A stretch of 64,000 nt of DNA. It comes from Brachyhypopomus gauderio. Its lineage: Eukaryota; Chordata; Actinopteri; Gymnotiformes; Hypopomidae. This document shows positions 39,621 to 53,631 of this stretch, piece after piece. The notes under the pieces are model-generated. The model was not told the DNA's origin. It was given only the letters and a program-made list of their open reading frames with translations, and ran no database searches. A program made the translations under genes and the position numbers. Numbering within the stretch: position 1 is the first letter of the stretch; each line of letters opens with the position of its first letter. Location: assembly GCF_052324685.1 (NCBI RefSeq), contig NC_135222.1, forward strand, positions 10,275,873 through 10,339,872, in the 5' to 3' direction.

Positions 39621-39716
39621 GGGAAATGCAATGATGGAGGATGCAGCAGCCAGGGACTGGAGGACAGAGGGGAGGAGGGGTTTGGGCTGTACCACTCTGG
39701 CTAGGACTGGAGGATG

Positions 39717-39734
39717 GGGGGGGGGGGGGGGGGT
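39717..39734. repeat. Poly(G) tract within a tandemly duplicated G-rich segment
   Basis: A run of about 18 G interrupts a repeated segment: GGCTGTACCACT..TGGCTAGGACTGGAGG occurs at about 39688-39716 and again at about 39736-39764. The tract is a candidate G-quadruplex site and a likely sequencing/assembly weak point. Confidence 0.8.
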
Positions 39735-40179
39735 TGGGCTGTACCACTTTGGCTAGGACTGGAGGGGGTAGGGGGGGAGCTGTACAACTGGAATGTGTTG
39801 CTTCATTGGAATTAAACTGGGACTGTTGACCACTGTACCTGTGATTGTGCATGTTGCTTTAGAAAAGTCTACAAAGGTATATTTTATACACTTTCGAACA
39901 GCATGTTATAGTATACTGGGTGAAAAACACAATGTTTGATGGAAAATGAGGATAAACTATGAGATACTAGGAGAGATACTGGCTGCATTGACAGTAATTG
40001 ACAGGGACAAATGACGTGTCTTCACACACATAAAAGCAAAATATATGCAGAACATAAGATCACTTTCTAACTATATAGTGTACAGTATATTACAACTGCT
40101 ACCCATATAATCATTTTAAAGCAGTACTCAACAGGATATGGTAGAGGGTATATTTGAGAGCAAGCACTTAGAGGTATGA

Positions 40180-41111
40180 GGCAAACCCTCTTAATTAAAG
40201 TCCATCGAAACTCAGGAAATGACGCAGTCTCACTCCGCAACCTTTTTTCGGGCGATCCACGCTATTCACGAAGGCTGATGTCGCACGCCTCCCTACAGTA
40301 TGCCAGCGGTTTCGTACGGGCGGAAAATCGCAGTGACGTTCGCCGAAAACGCAGAGAAAACGAAGCGCTTGGAGAACCAAAAGGGTGACGTAAACTACGT
40401 TAAGGACGCAGCTAGAAATCGTGATCCAAACGACACACGCGTAATTATCGATGTGAATACCAACGACGCCCGTTTTCTCGGGGGGGAAAAACGGAGGGAA
40501 GGCAAGTCAATGTCTTGAGACCTGCTGCCGTCCGTGCTGGCCCAAGTATTCCACTTGATTTTCCCGAGGCGGAGGAAAAAGTCACACCCAGACTTGAGAT
40601 TACACGTAGTCCGATTTTGCGTCCTCTTAGACTACTGATCACTGGGATCATGGAATACCTGTCAGTGGGAGACCAGCGAATGTGATATAAAACGACAAGT
40701 ACGGCGTGAAATATTCTGAGTTTCTGAACCAGTGTTCCGCGGAACGGACGGACATTCAAGCAGTTTGAATAAGATCAGTTTGAGACGGTGGCGCCGGACC
40801 ACACGCACCATGTCACATCTGATCACTCCCAGCGAGTCTGACTGACCCGGATTTCTTATTCATCTGGTTTATTTACAGGACAGAGTAGATACAGGACCGT
40901 CTTTGCGGTTTTATCCCGTGCAACCGCCGTTTTCTCGCGGCCAGGTCTAGGCGATCGCCCAGCGCCGCGATATCTCAGCCGCATTATTCCATCGGCGGAA
41001 CCTGTGGTCGGTTCTGCTGCTGGACTGTCCGTGTGGACCCGCAGAGGATGGGAATGAGAGAACGAACAGAATCGAAGAAGAGGGTCTCGGGACGACGCCG
41101 TCAAAATACAG
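40180..41111 (+). promoter_or_regulatory. dagla: CpG-rich promoter and probable non-coding first exon of dagla
   Basis: This roughly 1-kb segment is visibly CpG-rich compared with both flanks and has no TATA box in an obvious place. It ends in a perfect donor (ATACAG then GTGAGC, exon end 41111). The next acceptor of the right kind is at 50031-50032, 7 bp upstream of the dagla ATG, so 41111 is the likely 5' UTR exon border. Mammalian DAGLA also has a non-coding first exon. Transcription start unknown. The island may also contribute to cend1 expression on the other strand. Confidence 0.6.
41048..41111 (+). promoter_or_regulatory. dagla: Probable upstream ORF in dagla exon 1, overlapping the main ATG
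   Basis: ATG at 41048 has A at -3 and G at +4, a strong context. Its frame runs 21 codons to the exon end and, after splicing 41111 to 50033, ends with codons GGG, CAG and TGA (50038-50040). The A of TGA is the A of the dagla ATG (50040-50042), giving the overlap TGATG. It would encode a 23-residue, Arg/Lys-rich peptide. It depends on the inferred exon 1-exon 2 junction. Confidence 0.45.
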
Positions 41112-41697
41112 GTGAGCACGTACTGGCAAAGCGGCAGGCTGGGGAAGGTTTTATCGGCGTGGCTAATACGTGTCGGTGGATTCTGGCGAACGGACCAAGG
41201 TTCGGCAGATTCCTTATGAATACAACCCGGGTCTTCGCGTAGTGTCGTCGGTCATTTGTCATTGGTGTGTATGTGCGCGCGTGTGAGCTCGCGCGCGCGT
41301 ATGTGTGATAACGCATACTAACGATTACCGAACCAGTTATGAACATGACCTGCATTTTTTTGCGGCGTGCTCTCTTAGTCGTCGTCTGTGTAACCCATCG
41401 CAGCCCCTGTCAGTTGCGATTACCCCTTTATGTTGACCATGGGTATGACGCATCTGGAGGCTGCCTGCACGGCTGGGCTTGTGTGCAAGCTGCCTCTACA
41501 GTGCACAGATCTCATGTGTTCGGCCAACACACACACACACATGCATATTCTAGAAATAGTTGGTCTGCCCTGAAATGCCAGAAGTATCACATAGACGCAT
41601 TAATGGCTTGCTTGTTCAGATGAATGGGTTTAATGGAAATGATTCGGGCTTTTTCCCCAGGGACATAGATATGCATTTGTAGCAGCAAATGGGAACT

Positions 41698-41700
<3 letters not shown>

Positions 41701-41738
<38 letters not shown>
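41701..41738. repeat. (GT)n microsatellite in dagla intron 1
   Basis: About 19 GT dinucleotides followed by GCGCATGCGCGCATGTGC, an alternating purine-pyrimidine stretch that can adopt Z-DNA. Confidence 0.9.
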
Positions 41739-41741
<3 letters not shown>

Positions 41742-44700
41742 ATGCGCGCATGTGCATGAGATAGATGCATGCAGGATAACATGCCATGACACATCTGATT
41801 GAAGAACTCGTACAGTCTGAGCTCAGCTGGGATGAGGCAGGCGCCTATGAAGCCATGTCTCTAGGGAAAAATTCCTCCTATGTGCTGCAACAACAAACAA
41901 ATGTTCTCACAGTTACCAGGAAGTACATCCTAGTTTTTGTAGTGACACCCGATCTTAAGCAAGAACTCTAATTTGTGTTGAACCGACATAGAACTATTGT
42001 AATCTACAGTAATGTAAACAGTCATATTGTCAAGCTATGTTTCTACATTTGCTTTGTCCAGTCATACCTCCCATTGTGTAAATATAATCTACAAGTCATC
42101 CAGGAGGTGGAAACAGGAAGTGTCTTCTGTTCAGACCCCTCGCAGAGCTGCTGCTTCTGTGGGCATATGATACACCCCTCGTGTTCCTCAGCACAAACCT
42201 GGGGGCCAACCAGATGCTACATATAACCCAGCTGTGACCCGCACCCAGGCCCGTTGGATTCAGTGTTCACAGTGGTTTGGATCAGCTGTTGTGATAATTA
42301 TGGTAAAAATAAGAAACTTCAACGACTAAACCACTATATTAGTGCAGGGCAGATGTATTGCAAGAGTGTGTGTGTGCACACATGTATGTGCCTGTGTATG
42401 AATGTAACCTTACATGTTCTCAGTTCTGCAGGCACACCTACACTGTCAAGATCAGTGCTACCACATCACTGTAAGGTGGAGAAATGGCCATACAGCAGAT
42501 TTTTCATAAAACGAATTCCTGAAGTCACAGAGTAGACCAGGAGTAGAACCATGTTTCACAGGGTTCAGAGCAACATGGGCAACTTGATTGATTATGTTAA
42601 TTGATACACAGAATATTGATTTTATTGATTTATTTTAAGGTCATCCCATAGTAATGTTACCAGCCCGCTTTTAAAGTCTCGTGCTGTTTTGTATCTATCT
42701 GTTGTATTGAGCTTTTTCGCTAATCCTATAATTTATTAATTAATCAAGATTTATTTATTATTATTTTTTTATTTGAGCAGTTTTGGATTTGCAGGAAAGT
42801 GATGTATTATGCCTCCAGATTAAATTCTGAGGCCTTTGCATCCTTGGTGTTGAGCTGAGCAGCTGTAGCTGATGTGCTGAAGCGGTGGAGTGTGGTGAAG
42901 GTGTGAGTTCAGCTGAGCTCTGGCAGAGCTTTTCACAACATCGCTCACATCTTGACAGTTGTGCCACATCTTCTGTGAGGACATACTGATAACCTGCATC
43001 CTCCTTTCTGTCTGACATCAGATGCCGCTTCCAGCCATTCTCATCCGCCTGTAACGGGGCGTGAACAGAATGAGGACGGTGAGATGTTACGGGATAGCAC
43101 AACCTGGGCGGACAGCGGCGCAATTTCTTCCAATCCCAAAGGAAGCAGTGAATATACTTGTAACTGGAGATGCAGAATTCCCTTCGGAAAACCGTGCATG
43201 AGTGAGATCAGTAATAGGCTTGGCTTCTGAAGATGTATTTATTTATTTGTTTTTGCAATTGCATGGAGAATATTTGAGTGTTCTTACAAAATCTCTACTG
43301 AAGATTCTGAGCAGGTTGCTTACAGAGCTTCTTTTAACACTTTTTATGAACCCTGAACCCTGAAAGTGCTCCTGAACAACTTTATAATTAGCTGATGGGC
43401 TGAAATAGATGGGATGGATCATGGCTACGAATGTTGATCTCTGCTGAATTCTGTTGCTAACATCAATTGAAATCTTGGCTCCTGTAAGTAAATGTACTTA
43501 TTTTACTGCAATGATAAATTTTTCATTTGCATGACTATAAGTATATATGACTACAAGTTGCTGATATATACATGTTTGGTTATTTATCAGAAGCTGAGAT
43601 AATTTAAATCAAATTCTCATTTAATTCTAAATGAAGTAAAGAACATTTTTAATTCTCAATTATCGAGCAATTGAATTTAGATTACCTATAAATGTGTGTG
43701 TGTGTGCACGCACGTGTGTGTGTGTGTTTTTTTTTTTTATCTTTTTTTTATTAGTCACAGCGAAATTGCATGAAACCCAAATGTTACTGGAAAGGAAGCT
43801 TTATATAAAGATACATTTTCCACTTACCTCAAAATTTAGATGATCAGCCGATACATGTTTAGTGTCCAAAATTTAGCTTGTGAAATATTGCCATTTGCAA
43901 TACTGAGCTTGCAGAAGGCTGCAATATGCAAATAAAATCTCTAACAGTTTTTTTTTTTTACATTGTGTGATGTGAGCATCCTTACCAGTCTCAGATATTC
44001 CTGATGAGTGTTCTGAGGGTGTTTAGATGAATCATGGCATTCGCATGACCCTACAGTGATGCTGTTTGGTGGTCATAAGCCTCCCATTAGCACAACCACT
44101 AAAGAACATGAACACCAGCTGTTTCTTGGCTAATCCACTTTATTCAAGGTAAATGGAAATTTGTGTAACACCCCTTCCCAATACACCACCATTTTTTTTG
44201 CTAAATGCTAAAGTTTGGGTCTGTAAAATAGTTTTACCTTAGGCAGTGTAAGTGTATGGCCAGTATTGGTGGGGTAGAAAGTAACCACCACTACAAGAGC
44301 AGGACTGCAACAGACTCCATCTCTCTCTCTCTGTTTTCTCTCTTTCACACTCTCTCCCTCATTCTCTCTCTTCCCCTGCCTTGTATTCAGTGCTGCTTCT
44401 CCTGCCATGACCCATTTATTTTTTAGCGTCCTTCATCATGCTGTGTTTCTACACGTCCCTTCGGCCAGTCGCAGTGTGCAGTTTCGCACCTCTCCCATCC
44501 ATGCTATTTCAGCCCTCACACTCTCCTTCTATACATCCAACATTTTAAGAGAACGCTACTTTTCCTTTTTCCTTTCCTCGCGTTCTATCGTGCTAAGCCT
44601 TGGTGTGATTTTTCAGGCATTCAGTTTTTTTCCTGAACAACTTTCTTCATTACCTTCCTGCCCAATATTCACCGAGCTGATATTCCTCACCGTTTTTACT

Positions 44701-47700
44701 TATTTATTTTTGTAGCTGCCTTCGTTTTAGTGGTTGGGCTGCCGCAGTCCTGTTATGTTAGAACAGTTTCTCCTGACCTCCATCTCCTCATCCTCCTCCG
44801 TCATCTGTCCTCATTGGCTCATAACTCTGCTTGTGTGTGGCGATCGTCACCGCTCCCCTCCACCCTCTCCACCCTCTCCACCGTCCCCTTTATCTGCACA
44901 TCCAGCTTCAGACTTTGGCATCAAACTGCACTCCTCCTTTTTTTAGAATGAGGACTATGTGCCAATCACACCCACTCTCCCTCTGCCTTTCTTCTCCATC
45001 TTAATCATTTCTTCTCTCTCTTTTACTATCCTCCTCTCTCTCTCTCTCTCTCTCACTCTCACTCTGTCCCTCGCCCCCCGTTTTGCTCTTGCTCTCCTCT
45101 TTCTTTATCTCCTGCACTCTTACCCTCTTGTTTTCTTTCATCTTTTCCTCGTCTCACTCACTCGCCACCACCCACTCAGTCCTCTCCACCTCTCCCAGCT
45201 TCACACGCGCGTTCATGTGCGTGCGAGCGCACGTGTGTGTGCGAGTGTGTGCGCATGTGAGCAAGTGTGCTGATACGTGTACATTTCAGAAGGTACATTT
45301 ATGTAGGAGTCCTGACACTGTTTGAGAACATTCTGTATACCATACACATCCGCAGGCAAACACCTGGGATAAACAAGGGCAGACTAATCTCATGCAATTT
45401 TAACAAAAACAACATAAGCACATTTCTGGCCAGCTTGGTGGAAGTTATCCACTGTTAAGGTCTGCCTCTGGGTGCTGGTTTTCTGGTCAATTTATCTGTG
45501 TGAACACATCCTTTTAAGTTTTATTTAGCATGAATATGGCTCTCTGGTGGGATTGGGGTGTTTGCTTTTCTTCAGGGAGTCATGGTAACAGAAAAAGGAA
45601 CAGTCATATTGTTTTATCAAAAAACAATTAGTTTATTGATGTTATCGTTTTGTAAAACTGCAGTGTGTTTTTGTGTGTTTAGGTAAAATGTGAGGCCTGA
45701 TTCCAACTGCCCAGCAGCAAGTTTGATGGGCTTTACCTCTGTGTGCGTGCGTGCGTGCGTGTGTGTGTGTGGACACTCGCCTGAGTCTGTCCATGCACAA
45801 TCCTGTGTGTGTGTGTTTGTCTATGCCTGCACCTGTGTCTATGCCTGCACCTGCACCACACTCACCACCCACCCACCCACCCCCCCCCCTCTCTCTCTCC
45901 TACCCACAATGTGTGGTCTCTGGTTGCTCTTTCTGTTTGATTGATGGATGGGGAATGGAGGCAATAGAGGTGGGAGAGATACCCCTCTCCATCAGGCACT
46001 TATCCCCTCGTAAAGATCAGTACTACCCTTTGCAGTCTTTGGACAGTGTGCAGGAGAAAAATAAATTGTGTCATGTCTAGAGGGCCATAACTGATTGGGC
46101 AAAGCTTGAGCTGTTCTAATGTTGATTGGATATGGGCTCACAGGGCCAGTCATTTTATTGGTTATCTGAGGAAAGGTGGCATACAGGGCGAGCACCCTTT
46201 GATCTGATTAATATCGTAAATCATAACATACTTTGCATAACATTTACATGTACAGCAGTGGTGCTGCAGGTTTTGGCTTCACACAAGGAACTGGAGTTGT
46301 TGGTTTGAAGTATGTCGTTCACACAAGGAACTGGAGTTGGATTGAAGGATTTTTGGGACATCAAAGACTGATGAGTGGGTTACAGTGTCACTATTCGTAC
46401 TGTGACTACTGAGGAGAGAGGTGCTACAAGTTTTCTCTGCCTTCTCTCTCTCCTTCTCTCTGGAAGCCCCCAAAAAGCCATGAACACCCTTTCTGCAAGC
46501 CAGTAAAGGGGCCCTTTGTATCAGCATCGCATAAATGAATGCTAAAAATGGGCTCTTTTATATGAGCACTGAATGAATGATTGATGCTTCTGACTGGTCC
46601 AAGCATGCATGTGTTCTTTACACCATGACATAAATCTATGCCACATTAATGACTTATTAATTTTATTAACGTTATTATTACATTCAAATACAAATAACCA
46701 TGTAGTCACACGTGTTGTCATTTATATTGCTATCATTTTGTGATAATTTTTGCCTTCCAGTGAGGGGATACCAGGTAATCTGCCTTTCAGAATATTTAAA
46801 TAAGACAAAGTAACTGATTTGTTTAATAATCCACTTAAAAAAAAAACAACAACCAATGTTTCCTGTGTGGCTGTGAAGTAAAGGAAGTTCAGCGTAGGGG
46901 AATGGAGAGAGCAGCAGAACCCTGACAGAAACTGAGGCGGAGAGGAAGAATAACCAACCAAGAAAATGACTCTACTTCTCTAAATTCAGGAACTTAATTT
47001 ACTCTATGGCTTTAAGACATTCAAACCACGTGAAAAATAGGAAGAGCTGCTGTTGGAGTGTAGCATTAGCTGTGCTAACTTTTAAGGTGAACTGGAAATT
47101 TTGAATAAGACGCTGGAGAATAAGCTAACTAAAAAGAATAACATCTGAAAAAAAAAATCCAGACAAACTATAGTGTGAATTTCCCGAGTCGTTGAAGAAG
47201 GCAGCTGCATGGAGTCGAGGGGTGAGCTGGGGGCGAGTACAGAACAGCTAAGAGCTAAGCAGGTGAGGACCAAGCCAATAAATATCTCACAGAAAAAATA
47301 CACTGTGTACGGCTGTGGAAGGGGAAAAAAGTCAATTAGTCATGTGAACAATTTTTAGTTATTTATATATATAATTGTTTTATATTTAGCATAATATGTA
47401 AAAATCTAGCATATATTATACATTCTACACAAAAACATTCTCCCAAATAACTGAATCACAGCTCCATGGTAGTTTTTAATGGAAATAGATCAGCATCGAT
47501 ATTGGGCAACATTCAAATGCAAAATATCGATATTGGATTGGTACAGAAAAATTGGTATCGTGCCATCTGTGATTACGGCCTGTTGGTTTTTTTTTTTATC
47601 CCCCACTGCCACATTAGTACGTCTTTGACAAGAACCAGTATCCATGGCAACCGTCACTAGCCTCTCTTTCAGTGACAGCCACAAGACTGTTGGACTAATG

Positions 47701-48309
47701 AACTCGGATGTCTCTACGTTGTTTTCCCGTTCTCTCTCTTTTGACTGTTTTGCTGTATGCTGTCAAACAGTATGCCTTGTTTTCTGAACCATCTGCTACC
47801 CACGTGTTTACACACGTGTTGCTTGTGGCGTCCATCTGAATCGGACACGTCCTCTTACACGTCGCCCTGTGCTTTCGTCTCCTTTTCCTTTCTGCTTTTC
47901 AATTGATGTGTATGTGATCTGTAACAGGTCTTTTTCTTGATTTCAGTATGAAAGCTTCTTGAATTCAATATGAATAATGTAATTAATATAATTTAGTATA
48001 GTATAATATAGTATATTTTATTAACTATATTTTGCATTTCTCGCTACAGTGCATTCTTACATCAATTCCTCTTTAGATTCTGCTTTGTGACATTGAATAT
48101 ATTTTCATTAATTTTTATGAAAATGTTTGCTTAAAATAACAATATGTAAATAAATGAATATTCATAATACAAAAAGTTACTTCAAAATCAGTACATATGC
48201 ACCCACACACCACTTGAAAATCGTGACCGTATTCTCTTATATTTTTGTATTATATATGTGCAGTGAATAGGAATCAGTACAGCCTCCGGATAATCTTAGA
48301 GCTACTGTG

Positions 48310-48605
48310 GCTCATTACCACATCATAGTTCACCACTTCATAATGGATCATTACCACATCATCATTGTTCATCACTTCATCATAGACCATTATCACATCA
48401 TCATAGTTCACCACTTCATAATACATCATTAAGACATCATAGTTCACCACTTCATAATACATCATTAAGACATCATAGTTCACCACTTCATAATACATCA
48501 TTAAGACATCATAGTTCACCACTTCATAATACATCATTACCACATCATAGTTCACCACTTCATAATACATCATTACCACATCATAGTTCACCACTTCATA
48601 ATAGA
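48310..48605. repeat. 36-bp A/T-rich minisatellite, about 8 copies
   Basis: Tandem unit of 36 bp beginning TTCATAATACATCATTAAGAC and ending with a TTCACCAC-type step. Right-hand copies are nearly identical and left-hand copies (48310-48400) diverged. Because 36 is a multiple of three, it produces an artificial repetitive open frame on the minus strand. Confidence 0.92.
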
Positions 48606-49812
48606 ATAATAATAATAAATTATAGCCACATGACTGTTGCTGATTCGGTACACAGACCTGTATTGAATTGAATTGAATTGAATTGAAACACCTACAGTGT
48701 TTAATAAGTCCAGCATGACATTAATCAACACTATACTGGTTCACTTGTGCTGTGGTGCATGAGCTGGATCTGATACTCTTTGGTAGTAATGTGAGCTTGG
48801 TCTAACCCTGGCCCTTTAAAATGCATGATTTGTTAATGTGAAATTAACTTCAGCATCTTGCCTGTAACATATCTGAGCCATGTAATAATTTTTTTACACC
48901 TGTACATATACAACATTTTATATTTGCATGTCCGTTTTACAAAATTTATAATAACTAAGTCCTACCAGCAACTGTTGTAGATTCAACTAAGGTTCTGGAT
49001 GAAGCTATTTCAGACATGAATGTTTGTACTACCTGAGTAGTTGAAAATAACACAAAGGCTAAAGAAGTTCATGAATGAAATATGTTTTTAAAAATTCCTA
49101 CATTGTTGAAACTTTGGTTTGAGCTGCACAAGTGGTAAAAGCAGAGCGAACCATAAGTTTACAGCAGTGCTTGATCTGTCAGAGAAACGAGTAATAGTTG
49201 GTTTCCTGAGTCAGGGCTGTGCGAATTTGTACAGGAAACACAAAAAAAACCCCTGAAAAGGTGTGTACATTAGTAAGAGTGACTGTACATTAGTGCGAGT
49301 GAGTGTAGGCTGTAGGCCAGTAACTGATCAAAAGGTTGTCTGCTCACTCAGGACATGATTGACACTGGTCAGCATGCTCACATCAAACACAATGGAGGCA
49401 GAGGGGATTTATGGCATGCCTCACTGCGCATCGGCATATTCTATAACGCAGCTGACTTTGGACTAACATATGACTGAGGCCCATATTTTGAGAAAAAAGA
49501 AGTTGTCCTGGTCCTTTCTCTGCTGCACAGTGATCCTGTGTCGACACCCACACGTTCTCATAACCTTTGTAGAATGGTTCCTTCATGCTTTCTTCGGTAA
49601 CGTCCATGAAAAGGCTTTGCCAGACTTTGAAAATTGTTCCACTCCTGTTTTTGAGAAAGAAAAAAAAACACGAGTTGCATAACTCTCTGGAGCAAGATAA
49701 AATGTAGAAGTGGTGAAATTTGGTAACGGTTGTTGTTGGCAGCTGTGTGTGTAGCTATTATTGGCAGGGGCTGCTGGCTGTGGTAGGGCCCATGCTGTTG
49801 AAGCTTTTAGGG

Positions 49813-49913
<101 letters not shown>

Positions 49914-50039
49914 GAGGTTTTAGGTTAATCAGGCCTTTTTTTAATGTGTGCCTATGTATTTATGTGTATGCCCATTAAAATAACCTGTGTGAGTATGTGT
50001 CGTTTGGTCAGTAATCCGTGTGTGTGTTTCAGGGCAGTG

Positions 50040-53000
50040 ATGCCGGGCATGGTGATGTTTCGGCGGCGGTGGTCAGTTGGCAGTGATGACCTGGTGCTGC
50101 CCGCTCTCTTCCTCTTCATACTGCACTGCATATGGTCAGTAAGTGTGCGTGTGTCTGTCTGTGCGTGTGTGTGTGTGTGTGATGAACTGATTTATTTATT
50201 TCCATAATCACTGTTCACTTTGGTTTTAATATGACATAATTTAGTGCCATCAGCCAACTCTTTGTATCTGTGTTTCACCATTGAGTTCAGCTTCGTGAAT
50301 TGATTTGAGCACATACTTGACTGACTCAGACAAAATTATAAATGATTCAACATAGACATGACTTTGACTCTGCACTGGTCATGTGGGCTGAATGTATAGT
50401 GACTTTAATATAACATGTTTGAGTTTGCTACCTTGCATCATCTCTGCGAGGAATCAGTAGTCAGAGTGTAGGCCATAAGTTAATGAAAGCCACTGTGAGC
50501 TCAAGCAAAGCAGTTTAGCTTAGCGTATCATAAAATAGAGACACTTTTAAGAAGAGGTAAATGGCTATAGGAGTTACAGGCAAACAGCTCAAGACATGGT
50601 CATCGTTTTCTGCTCAAATAATAGGAATCATGATGTGTCCAAATCTGTGTCTATGTGTTATTCACTCAGGCTGGTGGTTCTGTCCGTGGTTCTGTTTGGC
50701 CTGCCGTACGGGTTGGGCCAGTCCTGCTCCGTCACTCTAGTAGACCATGGCCGTGGCTACCTGGGGATCCTGGTCAGCTGCTTGATCTGTGAGAGCGCCA
50801 TCATGTGGTTGAGCATGCGTGGTAGCATCCTGTATACCCAGCCCAGGGAGGCCGTGCAGTACGTCCTTTATATTCGACTAGGTAAGACACACTCTCTCTC
50901 ACATGCACACACGCACACACCCCGTGTAGGCTCTGTCTACCTGATCTACTCTGGTTCAGTTATGTATCTCTCTAATTGTTGTTATGGTGGCCGGCGTCAG
51001 CAAGAGGAGGATGGGTTCCCCCCTGAGTCTTGGTTCCTCCCAAGGGTTCTTCCTCATGCTCTTAGGGAGTTTTTCCTTGCCACTGTCGCCCCTTGTCTTG
51101 CTCACTGGGGGCTAGGACTCGGACACTTGTAAAGCTGCTTTGTGACAACAACTGTTGTAAAAAAGCGCTATGTAATTTTTGATTTTGATTGATTGGGTTT
51201 CCTGTAACGATGTGTTTGCTGCCTGTCCGCGTTCCACAGCCATCCTACTGGTGGAACTGGTCTACGCTGTGGTGGGTATCGGCTGGCTGATGCAGTATTA
51301 CCAACCCTGCTCTGATGTCACTGCCAAGAACCTCGCCCTGGGTGAGGATGCGTGGTGGGCTGTACAGCAGCACTGAGAGATGGCATGACCCCATGGTATA
51401 TATTTAGGAGAGAGGCCAGGAAGAAAGAAAGATACATGGAAACCTTGGTGACCCTGGTCATTTAGGCTGTGTAGGGAATCATGTAAAGCCTTTACTGCAC
51501 AGCCTTTTTTAAGACTGATTTCAGTGTGTAATAATATTCTCAGTGCAGAATTTATTAAAGAGCATTTTAAAAGCAGTAACAGACTAGTAACAGACTGAAT
51601 CAAAGAAATCACATCTTGGTGATTTCCATTCCATCCACTAAAGTGGGACCCCTCTATAAACTGTGTGTGTGTGTGTCCGTGTGTGTGTGTTGCAGGAATT
51701 GTGGTCTGTAACTGGTTGGTGATCTTCAGTGTGTGTTTTACCATGATGTGTACGTTCGATCCCACTGGTCGAACCTTCGTCAAGCTGAAAGCCACCCGTC
51801 GCCGCCAACGCAATCTGACGACCTATACGCTCAGGTACCACACACACCCTAAATACGCTCAGGTACCACACACACCCTAAATACGCTCAGGTACCACACA
51901 CACCCTAAATACGCTCAGGTATCTTGCACACAGCCTAAAGTCCGAGTGTACACACTCTGGTAAAATGCTTTTGACCTAAACACTCAGGTAAAAAGAATAT
52001 GACCTAAACGCTCAGGTAAAACACATACAGAAAAGGTGTTGCTGACACATACCTTATGATCTAGCTGGCTAGCCAATAGGATTGGGTAGAATTCCCAACC
52101 GCGCAGCCCGTTGTTAGGGTTCCAGCTTGTGGGTCATTTTTTGGATGCACACAAACGGTACCCAGTCGGCTTTTCTAGTTGACTTGATTAACAAACCAAC
52201 TTGGGTGCAGCCCCTTGACAACACTGGTTCAAGTTTCTTCTCTTTTGGTCATACTGCCATCTTATTTTGTATAAACTATTTCACGGTGTCCCCATTTCTG
52301 TATATAAAATGCTGCTGAATTTGGAACACAAATTGTCCCTAAAAATGTTTTCTTCCCTGAGATAACCTAAACACTCAGGAAAAACATGACGCATGGGTAA
52401 AGTGACCATTGTGTACAGGCAAAAAACATGGGTACGACAGACAGGTGTAATAGCCGTATTTGTGGTTTGTATTTTCTAAACAGTGCATTGAGTTTACAGT
52501 TGCTTTCCCTGTCTGTCTGTCTGTCTTTCTCTCCCCTCACTTCTCTCTCTTTTTCAGACACAGGCTAGAGGAGGGCCAGGCCAGCAGTTGGAGTAGGAGA
52601 CTCAGGTTCTTCATGTGCTGCACAAGGGCCCAAGATTCCCAGTCTGTTAGTACATACACACACTTGCACTAAAGCAATTTACTGGCTCCACTAAGAGTTT
52701 ATATCTTTATAACCACTATTTATCTAAGGTGTGTGGAAGAATCCGCTCTACTCACTGTTTACATCATAACCGCGCTGGACTGAAAAGAATCAGTATGGGT
52801 TATACTGCATTCAAAGCCGCTTACCCTACTCTGCAGCAGAATTATGGGCTTCTGGTTTTAATTTTGTAATTACATGTAAATGGTCTGAGTTGAATGTCTT
52901 TTGTCAGGACGCATATTCAGAGGTGGCCAGCCTCTTCGCCGAGTTCTTCAGGGATCTGGACATAGTGCCAAGTGACATCATCGCGGGCCTTGTTCTCCTC

Positions 53001-53592
53001 AGACAGAGACAGAGAGCCAAGCGATCCGCCATCTTGGACCAGGTATGAGCTGATGGAGGAGCAGCTGGTGAGCTTTGAGTTATTAAGCTGCTTTTGCTTT
53101 ACAAAATTAACCTGCCACTTACTTCCCCTTAGTCACAAAAGCTACTGCAACCTTTAGTTGCCAGTTTTTTGGACATGGATTAAGCAGTCTTGGAATAAAT
53201 AGTAATGTTTGTGGTGATTCACCAATGCTTCACTTTAGTCTAGGTTTAAGGCTATTCTTGGTCAGGGAAATCGGCTCATAAGGCAGATACTGCAGTTATT
53301 TACTAGTAAGGACTTTAGATACCATACTGGTACTATGGAATGTTCTAGAACATTAACACTTGCTGTGTGTAAGGGCTCTGGAAGGGCCCCAGCCCTAGTA
53401 AGCTGAGGTCCGCAGGGAGTGGGCGGTTCAGAGCAGGAATCTGTTCCGTTCCCAGAGGAAGAGCCAGCCAGGCCCTTAAAGTGCAAATTAGGCTGAGAGT
53501 GCAAATTACTATGTGTTCTGTATGCATGAGAATTGACATGACAGTTGTGTGCTCCCCAACTCTCTTTCTCACACACACTATCTGTCTATCTA

Positions 53593-53631
<39 letters not shown>

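Noticed and set aside
42761-43123. 120-codon minus-strand open frame in dagla intron 1
   Set aside because: No recognisable family, no splice partners, and composition like surrounding non-coding DNA.
44310-45270. Series of Ser/Leu-rich open frames
   Set aside because: They come from a pyrimidine-rich low-complexity belt; no splice or codon evidence supports a gene.
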